Assembly: GCA_021813595.1 (NCBI GenBank)
Contig: JAKAKF010000224.1
Location: forward strand, 1 to 64,000
Reading direction: 5' to 3'
DNA length: 64,000 bases
Source: a bacterium
Lineage (GTDB): Bacteria; SZUA-79; Acidulodesulfobacterales; Acidulodesulfobacteraceae
The translations under genes were made by a program, and so were the position numbers. The notes beneath the pieces are model-generated. The model ran no database searches. It was not told the DNA's origin and saw only the letters and a program-made list of their open reading frames with translations. This document shows positions 43,404 to 52,908 of the stretch, one piece after another; within the stretch, counting starts at the first letter, position 1, and every line of letters begins with the position of its first letter.

Positions 43404-44105
43404 TTAAATAAACCCGTTTTCGGTTAAAAATTCCATCGTCACGCCCCCCGCTTTGCCGTAGCCGTTTCTTTCTTTGACCGCATTACCTTCGCCGCCGCGG
43501 ATAAGTTTCGACGCTCCTAAATCGTTTAAACGGCTGACGACCGTTCTTTCTATTATATCGGATTCGATATTTACGTAATCGCCGATAGTTTTATAATTAA
43601 GATTAGTTTCTCTATATGTTAACGGAATAATGCTGACTAAAAATGTATCGCTTTTAACTTCGTTAACCGTAAGGCTGATTCCGTCAATAGACGCCGAACC
43701 TTTTGCGATTATGTATTTTTCTAAATTATCGTCTATCGAATGCGTTATTTTTATGCCGATTATTATAGAGTTGCCGAGTTTTTTAGTTTCGGTTATTTTC
43801 CCTATGCCGTCTATGTGTCCTAGAACAAAATGTCCCGAGATATCCGAATTAACCGAAAGAGCCGGTTCTATATTTACGGCTTCGTTAATTTTCAAATATT
43901 TTAACGCGGACGCATTAAACGTCGCAGGCGTATAATCGAAAGATAAAACCGGATAAGCTATTTTTTTCACAGTAAGGCAGACTCCGTTAACCGAAATACT
44001 CTGCCCTATATATGCGCTTTTTCCGGCGCCTTTTACGGCTATCGAAATAACGCCTCCGCTTATAGATTTAACTTTCCCAAGCTCTTTTATTATACCGGTA
44101 AACAT
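43404..44105 (-). CDS. ribE: Riboflavin synthase
   Basis: Product of 233 aa, slightly longer than the usual 200-220. Two lumazine-binding barrels: MFTGIIKELGKV...VNGVCLTV...GHFVLGHIDGIG in the first and the matching GSASIDGISLTVNEV..PLTYRETNL in the second. Dismutates two lumazines to riboflavin. The C-terminal 30 residues (GGEGNAVKERNGYGKAGGVTMEF) are an extra tail. Confidence 0.95.
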   Translation of the reverse strand: MFTGIIKELGKVKSISGGVISIAVKGAGKSAYIGQSISVNGVCLTVKKIAYPVLSFDYTPATFNASALKYLKINEAVNIEPALSVNSDISGHFVLGHIDGIGKITETKKLGNSIIIGIKITHSIDDNLEKYIIAKGSASIDGISLTVNEVKSDTFLVSIIPLTYRETNLNYKTIGDYVNIESDIIERTVVSRLNDLGASKLIRGGEGNAVKERNGYGKAGGVTMEFLTENGFI

Positions 44106-44164
44106 AAAATATACATTATCCTAAAATTTAATATATTTATACTTCTACGCTAAAATATAGCGGT

Positions 44165-45343
44165 CTAAGCAAATTCGGGATAATACGATAAAAATACATC
44201 GTCTTTAATTTTTTTTACGGTTAAATCTGAAAAATTAATTTTTTCGTTAAATTCTAAATTCAGCCGTCCAAACAGGTCTAATCCGTTTTTTCTTCCTAAA
44301 AAATAAGGAGTAAAGTTAAAAATTATCTTATCGCAAAATCTTTCTTTTATCAGCGAACTAAAAAGTTCCGGACCTGCTTCGACTAATATTCCGGTTATTT
44401 TTAATTCCCCGCATTTTTTAAATACATATTCCAAGTTTAATAATTTTTTACCTTCTTTAATATTATAATATACATCTGCTATAATTGCACCTTTTTCTTC
44501 TAAATGCTTTTTTCTTTCGACCTTTGCATCATCGTAATCGTTTGAAGCAAAAATTAAAACGTTTCCGCGACTTTCAAAAATTTTTGAACTTAGGGGGGTA
44601 TTTAAATCAGAATCTAAAACTATTTTAGTCCACCTTTTTTTTAAAAATTTCTCCTTTATGTCTGATTTATTTATTCTAACGTCTAAAGCAGGATCGTCTT
44701 TTATAAGGGTTTTTGCCGATATCATCACGGCATCGTTGATAAACCTGATATAATGAGTATATTCTAAAGATTTAGGCGACGAGATATATACTTTTTCTGT
44801 ATCGGTTTTATAGCCCAAATTTCCGTCTAAAGTAACGGCCTCTTTAACGGTTATAAAAGGCATACCCGTAGTTATGTATTTAAAAAAAATTTCGTTAATC
44901 CGATTAGCTTCTTTTGAGAGAACGCCGTCTTTTACTTCAATACCGTTATTTAGTAAATATTCCAATCCTTTTCCCGATACCAAAGGGTTTGGGTCCTTAA
45001 TCGCCGATACTACTCTTTTTATTCCGGACTCTTTAATTTTATGCACGCACGGAGGAGTTTTTCCGAAATGGCTGCACGGTTCTAACGTTACGTATATAGT
45101 ACCGCCTTCGGCATCTTTTCCCGCATTATTTAAAGCTATAACTTCCGCATGGGGCTGACCCGCTTTTTCGTGAAATCCTTCGCCGACTATAATACCGTTT
45201 TTAACTACTACGGCTCCGACGGCTGGATTGGGAGAAGTTAATCCTTGTCCTTTTTTTGCAAGATTTAAAGCTCTGGCTATAAAATATTCGTCTTTGTCGT
45301 ATGTATGTTTATTAAGATTTTTTTTTGATGAGTTCGGAGACAT
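44165..45343 (-). CDS. ribD: Bifunctional deaminase/reductase RibD
   Basis: Product of 392 aa. N-terminal deaminase (about 17-155) with zinc motif HAE (65-67) and PCSHFGKTPPC (Cys90, Cys99); C-terminal reductase (about 160-390) with the VKEAVTLDGNL block and GILVEAGPELFSSLI. Two successive steps after GTP cyclohydrolase II. The chosen ATG overlaps nrdR by 32 bp and has no clear Shine-Dalgarno, so translation may be coupled to nrdR. Confidence 0.94.
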   Translation of the reverse strand: MSPNSSKKNLNKHTYDKDEYFIARALNLAKKGQGLTSPNPAVGAVVVKNGIIVGEGFHEKAGQPHAEVIALNNAGKDAEGGTIYVTLEPCSHFGKTPPCVHKIKESGIKRVVSAIKDPNPLVSGKGLEYLLNNGIEVKDGVLSKEANRINEIFFKYITTGMPFITVKEAVTLDGNLGYKTDTEKVYISSPKSLEYTHYIRFINDAVMISAKTLIKDDPALDVRINKSDIKEKFLKKRWTKIVLDSDLNTPLSSKIFESRGNVLIFASNDYDDAKVERKKHLEEKGAIIADVYYNIKEGKKLLNLEYVFKKCGELKITGILVEAGPELFSSLIKERFCDKIIFNFTPYFLGRKNGLDLFGRLNLEFNEKINFSDLTVKKIKDDVFLSYYPEFA

Positions 45344-45770
45344 TTTCGTATAACTCGTTTATATCTTTAAAGGAAAGATAGACGGAAGCAAACCGGACGT
45401 AACTTATTGCATCCAAATTTTTTAATTTATTTAAGACATGCTTTCCTATTTCTTCGCTTTTTATCTCTTTTAAATTAGTTTCCTCGAACCATTTCTCTAT
45501 TGAAATTACTATTTCTTCTATGTTGTAGTACGGAACGGGCCTTTTCTCGCATGCTTTTATTAAACCGTTGAGAACTTTTTGCCTGTCGAACGATTCTCTT
45601 CTTCCGTCTTTTTTAATTATTAAAGGAGATGAAGAAATAACGGTTTCTAAAGTCGTAAACCTTTTTCCGCAGACGTTACACTGCCTTTTTCGTTTAGTAG
45701 ATCTACCGTCTTTCGATATTCTCGAATCTACGACTTTGTCGTCGTCGTTAAGGCAAAAAGGGCATTTCAT
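45312..45770 (-). CDS. nrdR: Transcriptional repressor NrdR
   Basis: Product of 152 aa. Zinc ribbon with Cys3, Cys6, Cys31 and Cys34, followed by an ATP-cone domain (about 49-139; [29 protein letters not shown]). Represses ribonucleotide reductase genes in response to ATP/dATP through NrdR boxes. Overlaps the glyA stop by 4 bp (ATGA). The glyA-nrdR-ribD order is conserved in many bacteria. Confidence 0.96.
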   Translation of the reverse strand: MKCPFCLNDDDKVVDSRISKDGRSTKRKRQCNVCGKRFTTLETVISSSPLIIKKDGRRESFDRQKVLNGLIKACEKRPVPYYNIEEIVISIEKWFEETNLKEIKSEEIGKHVLNKLKNLDAISYVRFASVYLSFKDINELYENVSELIKKKS

Positions 45771-47017
45771 AATAATGTTTCATACAGCGGGAATTTGGCG
45801 CATAAAGCATGCACCTCTTGTTTGATGTCGTTTTTTACTGTTTCGTCGCCGGGATTTTTTAAAACTTCTACTATAAATTCGCCTATTTTTACCATCTCGT
45901 TTTCCTTCATGCCTCTTGTCGTAACCGCCGGAGTACCTATCCTTATTCCGCTTGTAACGAAAGGAGACCTTTCGTCGAAAGGAACCTTGTTTTTATTTAC
46001 GGTTATGCCTACTTCGTCGAGTAATGCCTCTGCCTGTTTGCCTGTCATTTCCGATTTTCTAAAATCAACAAGCATTAGGTGATTATCAGTACCGCCGGAT
46101 ATCAAGGAAAAACTGTTATTTTGAAGCGTATTGGCAAGGGTTGCGGCATTAAACACGACCTGCCTCTGATAATTTTTAAAATTTTCGCTTAACGCTTCCT
46201 TGAAAGCCACCGCTTTTGCAGCGATTACATGCTCGAGCGGACCGCCCTGAATTCCGGGAAATATTGCGGAGTTAAGCTCCTTTTCGTATTTAGCCTTTGC
46301 AAGTATGATTCCCCCTCTGGGACCCCTTAGCGTCTTATGCGTCGTAGTAGTTACGAAATCGGCATAAGGCACTGGGTTTGGATGAAGATCCGCCGCAATT
46401 AATCCGGCTATATGCGCCATGTCCACCATAAGATAGCATCCCGCCTCATCGGCTATATCCCTGAATTTTTTAAAATCTATAATTCTAGGATATGCGCTCG
46501 CGCCGGCTATTATCATCTTAGGTTTATTTTCTAAGGCTATTTTTCTTAATTCTTCGTAGTCTATAGTCTCCGTAGATTTATTTACTCCGTAAGGAATAAT
46601 ATTGAAATATTTACCGGAAAAATTTACGGGGCTTCCGTGAGTTAAATGCCCTCCGTGGGATAAATCCATTCCGAGAACGGTATCTCCTGGTTTTAAAAAA
46701 GCGTAAAATATAGCCATATTTGCCTGAGATCCGGAATGAGGCTGAACGTTTGCATATTCGGCGTTAAATATTTTTTTAATTCTGTCTATTGCAAGCTGTT
46801 CTATATCGTCTATATAGCCGCATCCGCCGTAATATCTTTTTTTTGGATATCCTTCTGCATATTTGTTCGTTAAAACGGAACCCTGCGCCTGCATAACCGC
46901 AGGCGATACAAAATTTTCGGAAGCTATCAATTCCAGTGAGTTTCTTTGTCTGTTGACCTCTTTTTTTATAAACTCGTAAACTTCGATATCTGTTTCTTCA
47001 AGATTTTTAAAATCCAA
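45767..47017 (-). CDS. glyA: Serine hydroxymethyltransferase
   Basis: Product of 416 aa. PLP enzyme interconverting serine and glycine with tetrahydrofolate. The PLP lysine is Lys228 in [15 protein letters not shown]; the N-terminal [28 protein letters not shown] is diagnostic. Follows rpiB by 25 bp. It supplies methylene-THF, which the MetV/MetF-like pair may use. Confidence 0.98.
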   Translation of the reverse strand: MDFKNLEETDIEVYEFIKKEVNRQRNSLELIASENFVSPAVMQAQGSVLTNKYAEGYPKKRYYGGCGYIDDIEQLAIDRIKKIFNAEYANVQPHSGSQANMAIFYAFLKPGDTVLGMDLSHGGHLTHGSPVNFSGKYFNIIPYGVNKSTETIDYEELRKIALENKPKMIIAGASAYPRIIDFKKFRDIADEAGCYLMVDMAHIAGLIAADLHPNPVPYADFVTTTTHKTLRGPRGGIILAKAKYEKELNSAIFPGIQGGPLEHVIAAKAVAFKEALSENFKNYQRQVVFNAATLANTLQNNSFSLISGGTDNHLMLVDFRKSEMTGKQAEALLDEVGITVNKNKVPFDERSPFVTSGIRIGTPAVTTRGMKENEMVKIGEFIVEVLKNPGDETVKNDIKQEVHALCAKFPLYETLL

Positions 47018-47042
47018 TTTATTTTCACCTTTTTAAATATTT

Positions 47043-47492
47043 TTATATATTTAGTTTCTCTATAGAGCTTATTTTATTAATTCTGTTTTCATGCCTGCCT
47101 CCTTCATATTTTGCAGACATAAACCTGTCTATAAATCTTAAGGCTTCCGTCGGAGTAGTAGTCCTTCCGCCCATCGTTATTATATTAGCATTATTATGCT
47201 CTTTAGCAACCTGCGAAGTATATTCGTCGTGTACTAACGCCGCCCTGATCCCGTCAACTTTATTTGCCGTTATTTCCATTCCTATTCCGGTACCGCATAC
47301 TAATATTCCGAAAGAATTTTTATCTTTATCTTCTTTGACTTTTTCGGCTACTTTCAGTGCATAATCCGGATAATCCACGCTCTTTAAAGAATCCGTCCCA
47401 ATATCGAGATACTTTACGCCTTTTTTTTCAAGCGCATCTTTTATAGATTCTTTTAATTCAAAACCGGCATGATCAGAACCTAAATATATCAT
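47043..47492 (-). CDS. rpiB: Ribose-5-phosphate isomerase B
   Basis: Product of 149 aa. Interconverts ribose-5-phosphate and ribulose-5-phosphate. YLGSDHAGFELKESI (3-17), the catalytic region GILVCGTGIGMEITANKVDGIRAAL and HNNANIITMGGRTT are family features. It completes the pentose-phosphate set (zwf, gnd, tkt, tal) found elsewhere in the window. Starts 7 bp after fabF ends. Confidence 0.96.
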   Translation of the reverse strand: MIYLGSDHAGFELKESIKDALEKKGVKYLDIGTDSLKSVDYPDYALKVAEKVKEDKDKNSFGILVCGTGIGMEITANKVDGIRAALVHDEYTSQVAKEHNNANIITMGGRTTTPTEALRFIDRFMSAKYEGGRHENRINKISSIEKLNI

Positions 47493-47499
47493 GTATGTA

Positions 47500-48756
47500 T
47501 CAACCCTCCCATTTTTTAAAGACTAACGTAGCGTTAGTTCCGCCGAAGCCGAAAGAATTCGACATAGCAAACTTTATGTCCCCTTTTTGAGCTGTATTAG
47601 GAACATAATCGAGATCGCATTCTTCGTCTCTTTCTTCAAGATTAATTGTCGGCGGTATAATTCCCGTTTTAACGGTCAGCACGGTAGCAACCGCCTCTAT
47701 TCCTCCTGCGGCTCCTAAGGAGTGCCCTATCATAGATTTAATAGAACTTATTTTAAGTTTATACGCTTTATCTCCAAAAAGCTGTTTTATAGCTTTTGTT
47801 TCATTTAAATCGTTATAATAAGTCGACGTCCCGTGGGCATTTACGTAATCCAAGTCGGCTGGATTTATCCCGCCGTCTTCAATCGCATTTTTCATGCTGT
47901 AGTATGCGCCTTTAGCTTCGGGATCCGGCGTTGATAAATGATATGCGTCCGAAGACACTCCGTATCCTACTATCTCGGCATATATTTTTGCTCCTCTTTC
48001 AAGCGCGGAATTCATTTCTTCCAAAATTAATATGCCTGCGCCTTCGCTAACTACGAAACCGTCCCTTTGTTTATCAAACGGCCTTGAAGCCTTATCAGGT
48101 TCGTCGTTCCTTGTGGAAAGAGCTTTCATAGCGTTAAAACCCGAAATACACAGAGGCGATATAGTCGATTCGGCTCCTCCGGCTATCATTGCGTCGGCAT
48201 CGCCTCTTGCGATAATTTTATAAGCGTCTCCGATAGAATTTGTACCGGTTGAACAAGCCGATACCGTACTTGCGTTAGGCCCTTTTGCTCCGGTCATTAT
48301 AGAAACCTGCCCCGGAGCAAGATTTATCAAAAGCATCGGTATAAAAAACGGGGAAATCTTTTTGGGTCCGCCCTCTAAAAGCATAGAATGATATTTTTCT
48401 ATAGTCATAAGACCGCCTATGCCGGCTCCAATCCAAACGCCTATCTTGTGGGCGTTAGCATCGTTAATTTGAAGCCCCGACATATCTAAAGCCATCTTAG
48501 ACGCTGCTACGGCATAGTGTATGAACTGATCCATCTTTTTAACTTCTTTTTTTTCTATAAATTTTTCCGGATCAAATCCTTTAACTTCGCCGGCTATTTT
48601 TGTCGTATAGCCTTCGGTATCAAATCTTGTAATGCGTCCTACGCCGCTTTCTCCTTTGATCATTCTTTCCCATGAAGTTTCTGCGTCGTTGCCGAGCGCC
48701 GTAATCATGGAATATCCTGTTACGACGACCCTTCTTTTGCAATTAATTTTTTCCAT
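47500..48756 (-). CDS. fabF: 3-oxoacyl-ACP synthase II
   Basis: Product of 418 aa. Elongating condensing enzyme. Nucleophile Cys168 in STVSACSTGTN, His in NAHGTSTYYND and in IGHSLGAAGG, plus the conserved FGFGGTNA tail. Follows acpP by 36 bp. No obvious Shine-Dalgarno is seen before the ATG. Confidence 0.97.
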   Translation of the reverse strand: MEKINCKRRVVVTGYSMITALGNDAETSWERMIKGESGVGRITRFDTEGYTTKIAGEVKGFDPEKFIEKKEVKKMDQFIHYAVAASKMALDMSGLQINDANAHKIGVWIGAGIGGLMTIEKYHSMLLEGGPKKISPFFIPMLLINLAPGQVSIMTGAKGPNASTVSACSTGTNSIGDAYKIIARGDADAMIAGGAESTISPLCISGFNAMKALSTRNDEPDKASRPFDKQRDGFVVSEGAGILILEEMNSALERGAKIYAEIVGYGVSSDAYHLSTPDPEAKGAYYSMKNAIEDGGINPADLDYVNAHGTSTYYNDLNETKAIKQLFGDKAYKLKISSIKSMIGHSLGAAGGIEAVATVLTVKTGIIPPTINLEERDEECDLDYVPNTAQKGDIKFAMSNSFGFGGTNATLVFKKWEG

Positions 48757-48792
48757 AATAAGAATAATTTAGTACATTGTAAATAAATTATA

Positions 48793-49026
48793 TTATTTTG
48801 TATGTTCGTCGATATATGAAACGGCATCCTGAACCGTTTTAATTTTTTCGGCATCTTCGTCGGATATTTCTATTCCGAATTCTTCCTCGAAAGCCATAAC
48901 TAATTCGACGGTATCTAAAGAATCTGCTCCGAGATCCTCAACGAAAGAAGCTTCGTTTGTAACTTCATCGGGCGTAACTCCCAACTGCTCGACGATAATC
49001 TCTTTTACCTTGCTCTCCACTGACAT
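48793..49026 (-). CDS. acpP: Acyl carrier protein
   Basis: Product of 77 aa, acidic. Phosphopantetheine attachment at Ser36 in [21 protein letters not shown]. Carries the growing acyl chain. A strong AAGGAGGAGGTG lies before the ATG. Separated from fabG by 136 bp that hold two REP-like palindromes. Confidence 0.98.
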   Translation of the reverse strand: MSVESKVKEIIVEQLGVTPDEVTNEASFVEDLGADSLDTVELVMAFEEEFGIEISDEDAEKIKTVQDAVSYIDEHTK

Positions 49027-49061
49027 TTATTTTCACCTCCTCCTTGTTATATATTATATAT

Positions 49062-49120
49062 TATGGGGACAGAATTCAATTCTGTCCCCATAACAACTTG
49101 AAAACAGAATTCAATTCTGG
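49062..49120. repeat. REP-like palindromes between fabG and acpP
   Basis: TATGGGGACAGAATT-C-AATTCTGTCCCCATA (49062-49092) is a perfect 31-bp palindrome with 15-bp arms. A second, weaker copy (acagaattcaattctgg, about 49103-49120) follows, and the adjacent ..cactatcacaaattt resembles the flank of the copy at 61.76 kb. It lies inside the fab operon on a transcribed strand, so the RNA would form a strong hairpin between fabG and acpP. Confidence 0.8.
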
Positions 49121-49162
49121 CACTATCACAAATTTGATTTCTAATTCACTTCCGTCCCTGGA

Positions 49163-49915
49163 CTACATATACATCCCGCCGTTGACGTTTAAAACTGTGC
49201 CGGTAATATAGGCTGAAAGTTCCGAACACAGGAAGAGAACGGCGTTTGCTATCTCCTCCGGTTCGGCTATTTTGTTTAAAGGAATACTTTTTTTAATGGC
49301 ATCTTTTACGTCTTCAGGCAGTTTATCGGTCATTACCGTCCTTATGAATCCGGGGGCTATCGCATTTGCGAGTATTCCTCTCGCCGCATATTCTTTTGCT
49401 ATAGATTTTGTAAAAGCTATAATTCCTGCTTTAGAAGCGGCATAGTTAGCCTGTCCCATATTGCCTATTTCTCCTATAACCGAGGCTATGCTTATTATTC
49501 TTCCAGACTTTGCCTTAAACATATGTTTTAATACATTTTTGGTAATATAGAACATACCGTTAAGATTAACGTCTATAACGTCTAACCAGTCTTCGTCGCT
49601 CATCCTTATAAGCAGGCCGTCTTTAACTATTCCGGCATTATTGACGAGAATATCTATTTTAGATTCTTTAGCTATAATCGCATTAACCGTATCGGAAATT
49701 TTTTCTGAATTTTTAACGTTTGAAGTATAAAAATCAAAATTTTCCGATATTTTTTTTATTTCATCCTTAACGGTTTCAAATCTTTTATCGTCTATGTCGA
49801 TTATTATAACTCTTGCGCCTGCATTAAGCAAAACCTTAGATATAGACAGTCCTATTCCGGAAGAACCTCCCGTCACAACGGAAACTTTGCCTTTCAGGTC
49901 TATTTTAACGGACAT
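49163..49915 (-). CDS. fabG: 3-oxoacyl-ACP reductase
   Basis: Product of 250 aa, classical SDR. NADPH motif TGGSSGIG (15-22), NNAG (92-95), catalytic Ser145, Tyr158 and Lys162 (YAASKAG), and the APGFIRTVMTDKLP loop. Reduces 3-oxoacyl-ACP in each elongation cycle. Starts 27 bp after fabD. Confidence 0.96.
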   Translation of the reverse strand: MSVKIDLKGKVSVVTGGSSGIGLSISKVLLNAGARVIIIDIDDKRFETVKDEIKKISENFDFYTSNVKNSEKISDTVNAIIAKESKIDILVNNAGIVKDGLLIRMSDEDWLDVIDVNLNGMFYITKNVLKHMFKAKSGRIISIASVIGEIGNMGQANYAASKAGIIAFTKSIAKEYAARGILANAIAPGFIRTVMTDKLPEDVKDAIKKSIPLNKIAEPEEIANAVLFLCSELSAYITGTVLNVNGGMYM

Positions 49916-49942
49916 AAAACGCTCCTATATTTAATGAATTTA

Positions 49943-50923
49943 TCAATTTTCTAATTTTATTTTCTCGAATTCTTTAAGCGAATCCACGGAATTAATTGAG
50001 ACTGCGTCTACATTTTTATCTATTCTTTTAATTAATCCGCTTAATACGTTTGACGGTCCAATTTCTATAAATTTAGTAACTCCGGATATTTTCTCCATAT
50101 TTATCACTAAATCTTTCCACATAACCGGCGACGTTATCTGCTCTAAAAGCAGTTTGACGGCATCGTCTTTTTTAAAATAATTAAGCGACGTTGCGTTAGA
50201 AAATATTTCAAAACGCGCATCGTTAAAGCGATTTGCATCTATAAACAACGAAAGGTTTTCCTTTGCTTTAGCCATAAAAGGCGTATGAAACGGCGCACTT
50301 ACAGGAATCATAACTATTTTTTTTGCTCCTTTTTCCTTAAGCAGCGCACACGTTTCATCTATAAATGACGAAATTCCGGATATCACCGTCTGAATAGAAG
50401 AGTTTAAGTTTGCTATAAAAACTCCTTCTTCATTTTTTGAAGCATTTACTTCTTTTATAACGTTTTTTATTATCCCGTCGTCAAGACCTATAACTGCCGC
50501 CATTTTACCGAAACCTACCGGACAAGCGGTCTGCATAAATAATCCTCTTTTTTTGACTATTAAAAGAGCATAATCAAAATCGACGCTTCCGGCAGAAACA
50601 TTTGCGGTATATTCTCCCAAGCTATGCCCTGATACGCATTTCGGCTTTAAGCCGAATTCTTTTTCTATCACTCTAAGTATAGCAATGCTTACGGTCAAAA
50701 GTGCAGGTTGCGTATTTTCCGTCAAGTTCAACTCGCTTTCGTTGCCGCCGAGAATTAAATCTTTCATATCCTGCTTTAAGATGTCCGAAGATTCTTCCAA
50801 GATATGGCGAGCTTCGTTAAAATTTTCAAAAAAATCTCTCCCCATCCCTATATGCTGAGAACCTTGACCGGGAAAAACAAAAGCAATATTTGAATTTAAA
50901 TTTAAAGATTTTTCTATTTCCAT
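49943..50923 (-). CDS. fabD: Malonyl-CoA:ACP transacylase
   Basis: Product of 326 aa. Transfers malonyl from CoA to ACP. FPGQGSQHIGMG at 17-28, nucleophile Ser101 in GHSLGEY, the Arg in KKRGLFMQ, and the catalytic His in VSAPFHTPFM. Follows fabK by 24 bp. Confidence 0.96.
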   Translation of the reverse strand: MEIEKSLNLNSNIAFVFPGQGSQHIGMGRDFFENFNEARHILEESSDILKQDMKDLILGGNESELNLTENTQPALLTVSIAILRVIEKEFGLKPKCVSGHSLGEYTANVSAGSVDFDYALLIVKKRGLFMQTACPVGFGKMAAVIGLDDGIIKNVIKEVNASKNEEGVFIANLNSSIQTVISGISSFIDETCALLKEKGAKKIVMIPVSAPFHTPFMAKAKENLSLFIDANRFNDARFEIFSNATSLNYFKKDDAVKLLLEQITSPVMWKDLVINMEKISGVTKFIEIGPSNVLSGLIKRIDKNVDAVSINSVDSLKEFEKIKLEN

Positions 50924-50947
50924 AAATTTTATATAAACAAAATATAA

Positions 50948-51895
50948 TTAATTCGCTACAAACTTTCCTGCGTTTTTAAAAAACGCTTCCGTCTGCGAAA
51001 CAATTTCATCGATAACTTCTTTGACCGTTTTTTCTTCTTTTATAAGGCCTGCTATCTGCCCGCTCATTAAAGAACCCATTTCCGCATCTCCGTCAACCGA
51101 CGCCGCTTTTAATTTTCCTGTTCCAAGTTTTTCGTATTCTTCGATAGGCGCGCATTTTTCTTCAAGCTCAAGAAACATTTTTGCAAGCTTGTTTTTTAAA
51201 ACTCTGACGGGATGGCCGGTCGGTCTTCCCGTAACGACGGTATCTCTGTCTGACGCTTTTATAACGGAATTTTTCCAGTTCTGATGTATATGACACTCCT
51301 TAGTCGCAAGAAACCTCGTTCCCATTTGAATGCCGCTTGCGCCGAGACATAACGCCGCCGCAAAACCCCTGTAATCGGCAATGCCGCCTGCGGCTATTAC
51401 CGGAATATTAACGGCATCGGCAACCTGTGGAACCAAAGCCATAGTAGTAATTTCTCCTATATGTCCTCCCGATTCCGTGCCTTCCGCAATTACGGCATCC
51501 GCTCCGGCTTTTTCCATTCTTTTTGCAAGAGCCGTAGAAGGTATAACGGGTATAACCTTTATTCCGGCATCATGAAACTTTTTTATGTAAGGGCCCGCAT
51601 TGCCCGCCCCTGTCGTAACTATCGCGACTTTTTCTTTTATTACCGCATCTATAAGCTCTTCGATATAGCTTAAATACAATATAAGATTTACTCCGAACGG
51701 TTTGTCCGTGTTTTCTTTTGCTTTTCTTATTTCCTGCACGACAAGTTCCGGCGGCATCTGTCCGGCGCCTATAATACCCAAACCTCCCGCATTTGAAACG
51801 GCCGCGGCAAGCCTGTGGTTTGACGCCCATGCCATACCGCCCTGAAATACCGGATATTTTATTCCAAGAATATCGCAGATAGGAGATTTTATCAT
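50948..51895 (-). CDS. fabK: Enoyl-ACP reductase II (FMN-dependent)
   Basis: Product of 315 aa, FabK/nitronate-monooxygenase fold: YPVFQGGMAWASNHRLAAAVSNAGGLGIIGAG near the N-terminus, then GADAVIAEGTESGGHIGEITTMALVPQV and IAAGGIADYRGFAAALCLGASGIQMGTRFLAT (phosphate-binding of FMN). Placed between fabH and fabD, this is very likely the enoyl-ACP reductase of the pathway instead of FabI. Confidence 0.92.
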   Translation of the reverse strand: MIKSPICDILGIKYPVFQGGMAWASNHRLAAAVSNAGGLGIIGAGQMPPELVVQEIRKAKENTDKPFGVNLILYLSYIEELIDAVIKEKVAIVTTGAGNAGPYIKKFHDAGIKVIPVIPSTALAKRMEKAGADAVIAEGTESGGHIGEITTMALVPQVADAVNIPVIAAGGIADYRGFAAALCLGASGIQMGTRFLATKECHIHQNWKNSVIKASDRDTVVTGRPTGHPVRVLKNKLAKMFLELEEKCAPIEEYEKLGTGKLKAASVDGDAEMGSLMSGQIAGLIKEEKTVKEVIDEIVSQTEAFFKNAGKFVAN

Positions 51896-51901
51896 TTTAT
51901 T

Positions 51902-52885
51902 CTACCACCTTATTATAGAAGAAGCCCAGGTTAAACCTGCGCCTATAGCATCTATAAGCACTATGTCGTTTTCTTTAATTCTGCCCGACGAATAAGCTTC
52001 GTCGAGAGCAATCGGTATCGACCCGCTTGAAGTATTTCCGTATTTTTCCACGTTAACGAAAACTCTTTCCATGGGAAATTTTAATTTCTTTGCCGTAGCT
52101 TCTATAATTCTGATGTTGGCCTGGTGCGGAACGAATAAATCTATATCTTCCGGTTTAAGTCCGTTAAAATCTATGGCTTCCTGGGCTATATCTTTAAGAT
52201 AATTTACGGCATATCTGAACAGTTCGGAACCTTTCATTTTTATATAATGCTCGCGGCCGTTGACGCTTTCATGACTGGCCGGCATCAAAGAGCCGCCGGC
52301 TTTAAGCATTAAAATATCGTCGTGTCCGCCTTCGGAATGCATATGTGTAGAAAGAATACCGCGGTTATTTTGAATATTTGCCGTCAACACCGCAGCGCCC
52401 CCCCCGTCTCCGAATAAAACGCAGGTCGATCTGTCTTCGTAATCCGTAATTCTTGAAAGCAGATCGGCTCCTATAACTAAAACATTTTTATATTTTCCGG
52501 ATTTAATAAAACTGTCGGCTACGGACAACGAATATATAAAACCGCTGCATCCAGCACTGATATCAAAAGCAGCCGCATTCTTAAGTCCCAATTTGTCCTG
52601 TACTATGCAGGCAGTCGACGGGAAAATCATATCAGGGGTGATAGTTCCGACAAGCACAAGCTCAATATCTTCCGGTTTTAAACCTGAAACATCTAAGGCT
52701 TTTTTTGCGGAAGCCGCCGCTATGTCGGAGGTCGTCAAACCTTTTTCCGCAATTCTCCTTTCTTTTATGCCCGTCCTGGACATAATCCATTCGTCGGACG
52801 TGTCCACTATATTGCACAGTTCTTCGTTCGTCAACACTTTTTTAGGAACGAAAGAGCCGATACCGGTTATTTTTGAATAAATCAA
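51902..52885 (-). CDS. fabH: 3-oxoacyl-ACP synthase III
   Basis: Product of 327 aa. Initiating condensing enzyme using acetyl-CoA and malonyl-ACP. Nucleophile Cys113 in DISAGCSGFIYSL, His in FVPHQANIRII and Asn in KYGNTSSGSIPIAL. Follows plsX by 23 bp, as in many bacteria. Confidence 0.97.
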   Translation of the reverse strand: MIYSKITGIGSFVPKKVLTNEELCNIVDTSDEWIMSRTGIKERRIAEKGLTTSDIAAASAKKALDVSGLKPEDIELVLVGTITPDMIFPSTACIVQDKLGLKNAAAFDISAGCSGFIYSLSVADSFIKSGKYKNVLVIGADLLSRITDYEDRSTCVLFGDGGGAAVLTANIQNNRGILSTHMHSEGGHDDILMLKAGGSLMPASHESVNGREHYIKMKGSELFRYAVNYLKDIAQEAIDFNGLKPEDIDLFVPHQANIRIIEATAKKLKFPMERVFVNVEKYGNTSSGSIPIALDEAYSSGRIKENDIVLIDAIGAGLTWASSIIRW

Positions 52886-52908
52886 CTTAAATTAAACTCC
52901 ATAATTAG

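Noticed and set aside
44106..45343. Possible FMN riboswitch for the riboflavin genes
   Set aside because: The gaps around ribD and ribE are under 70 bp and show none of the conserved RFN segments; ribD overlaps nrdR.
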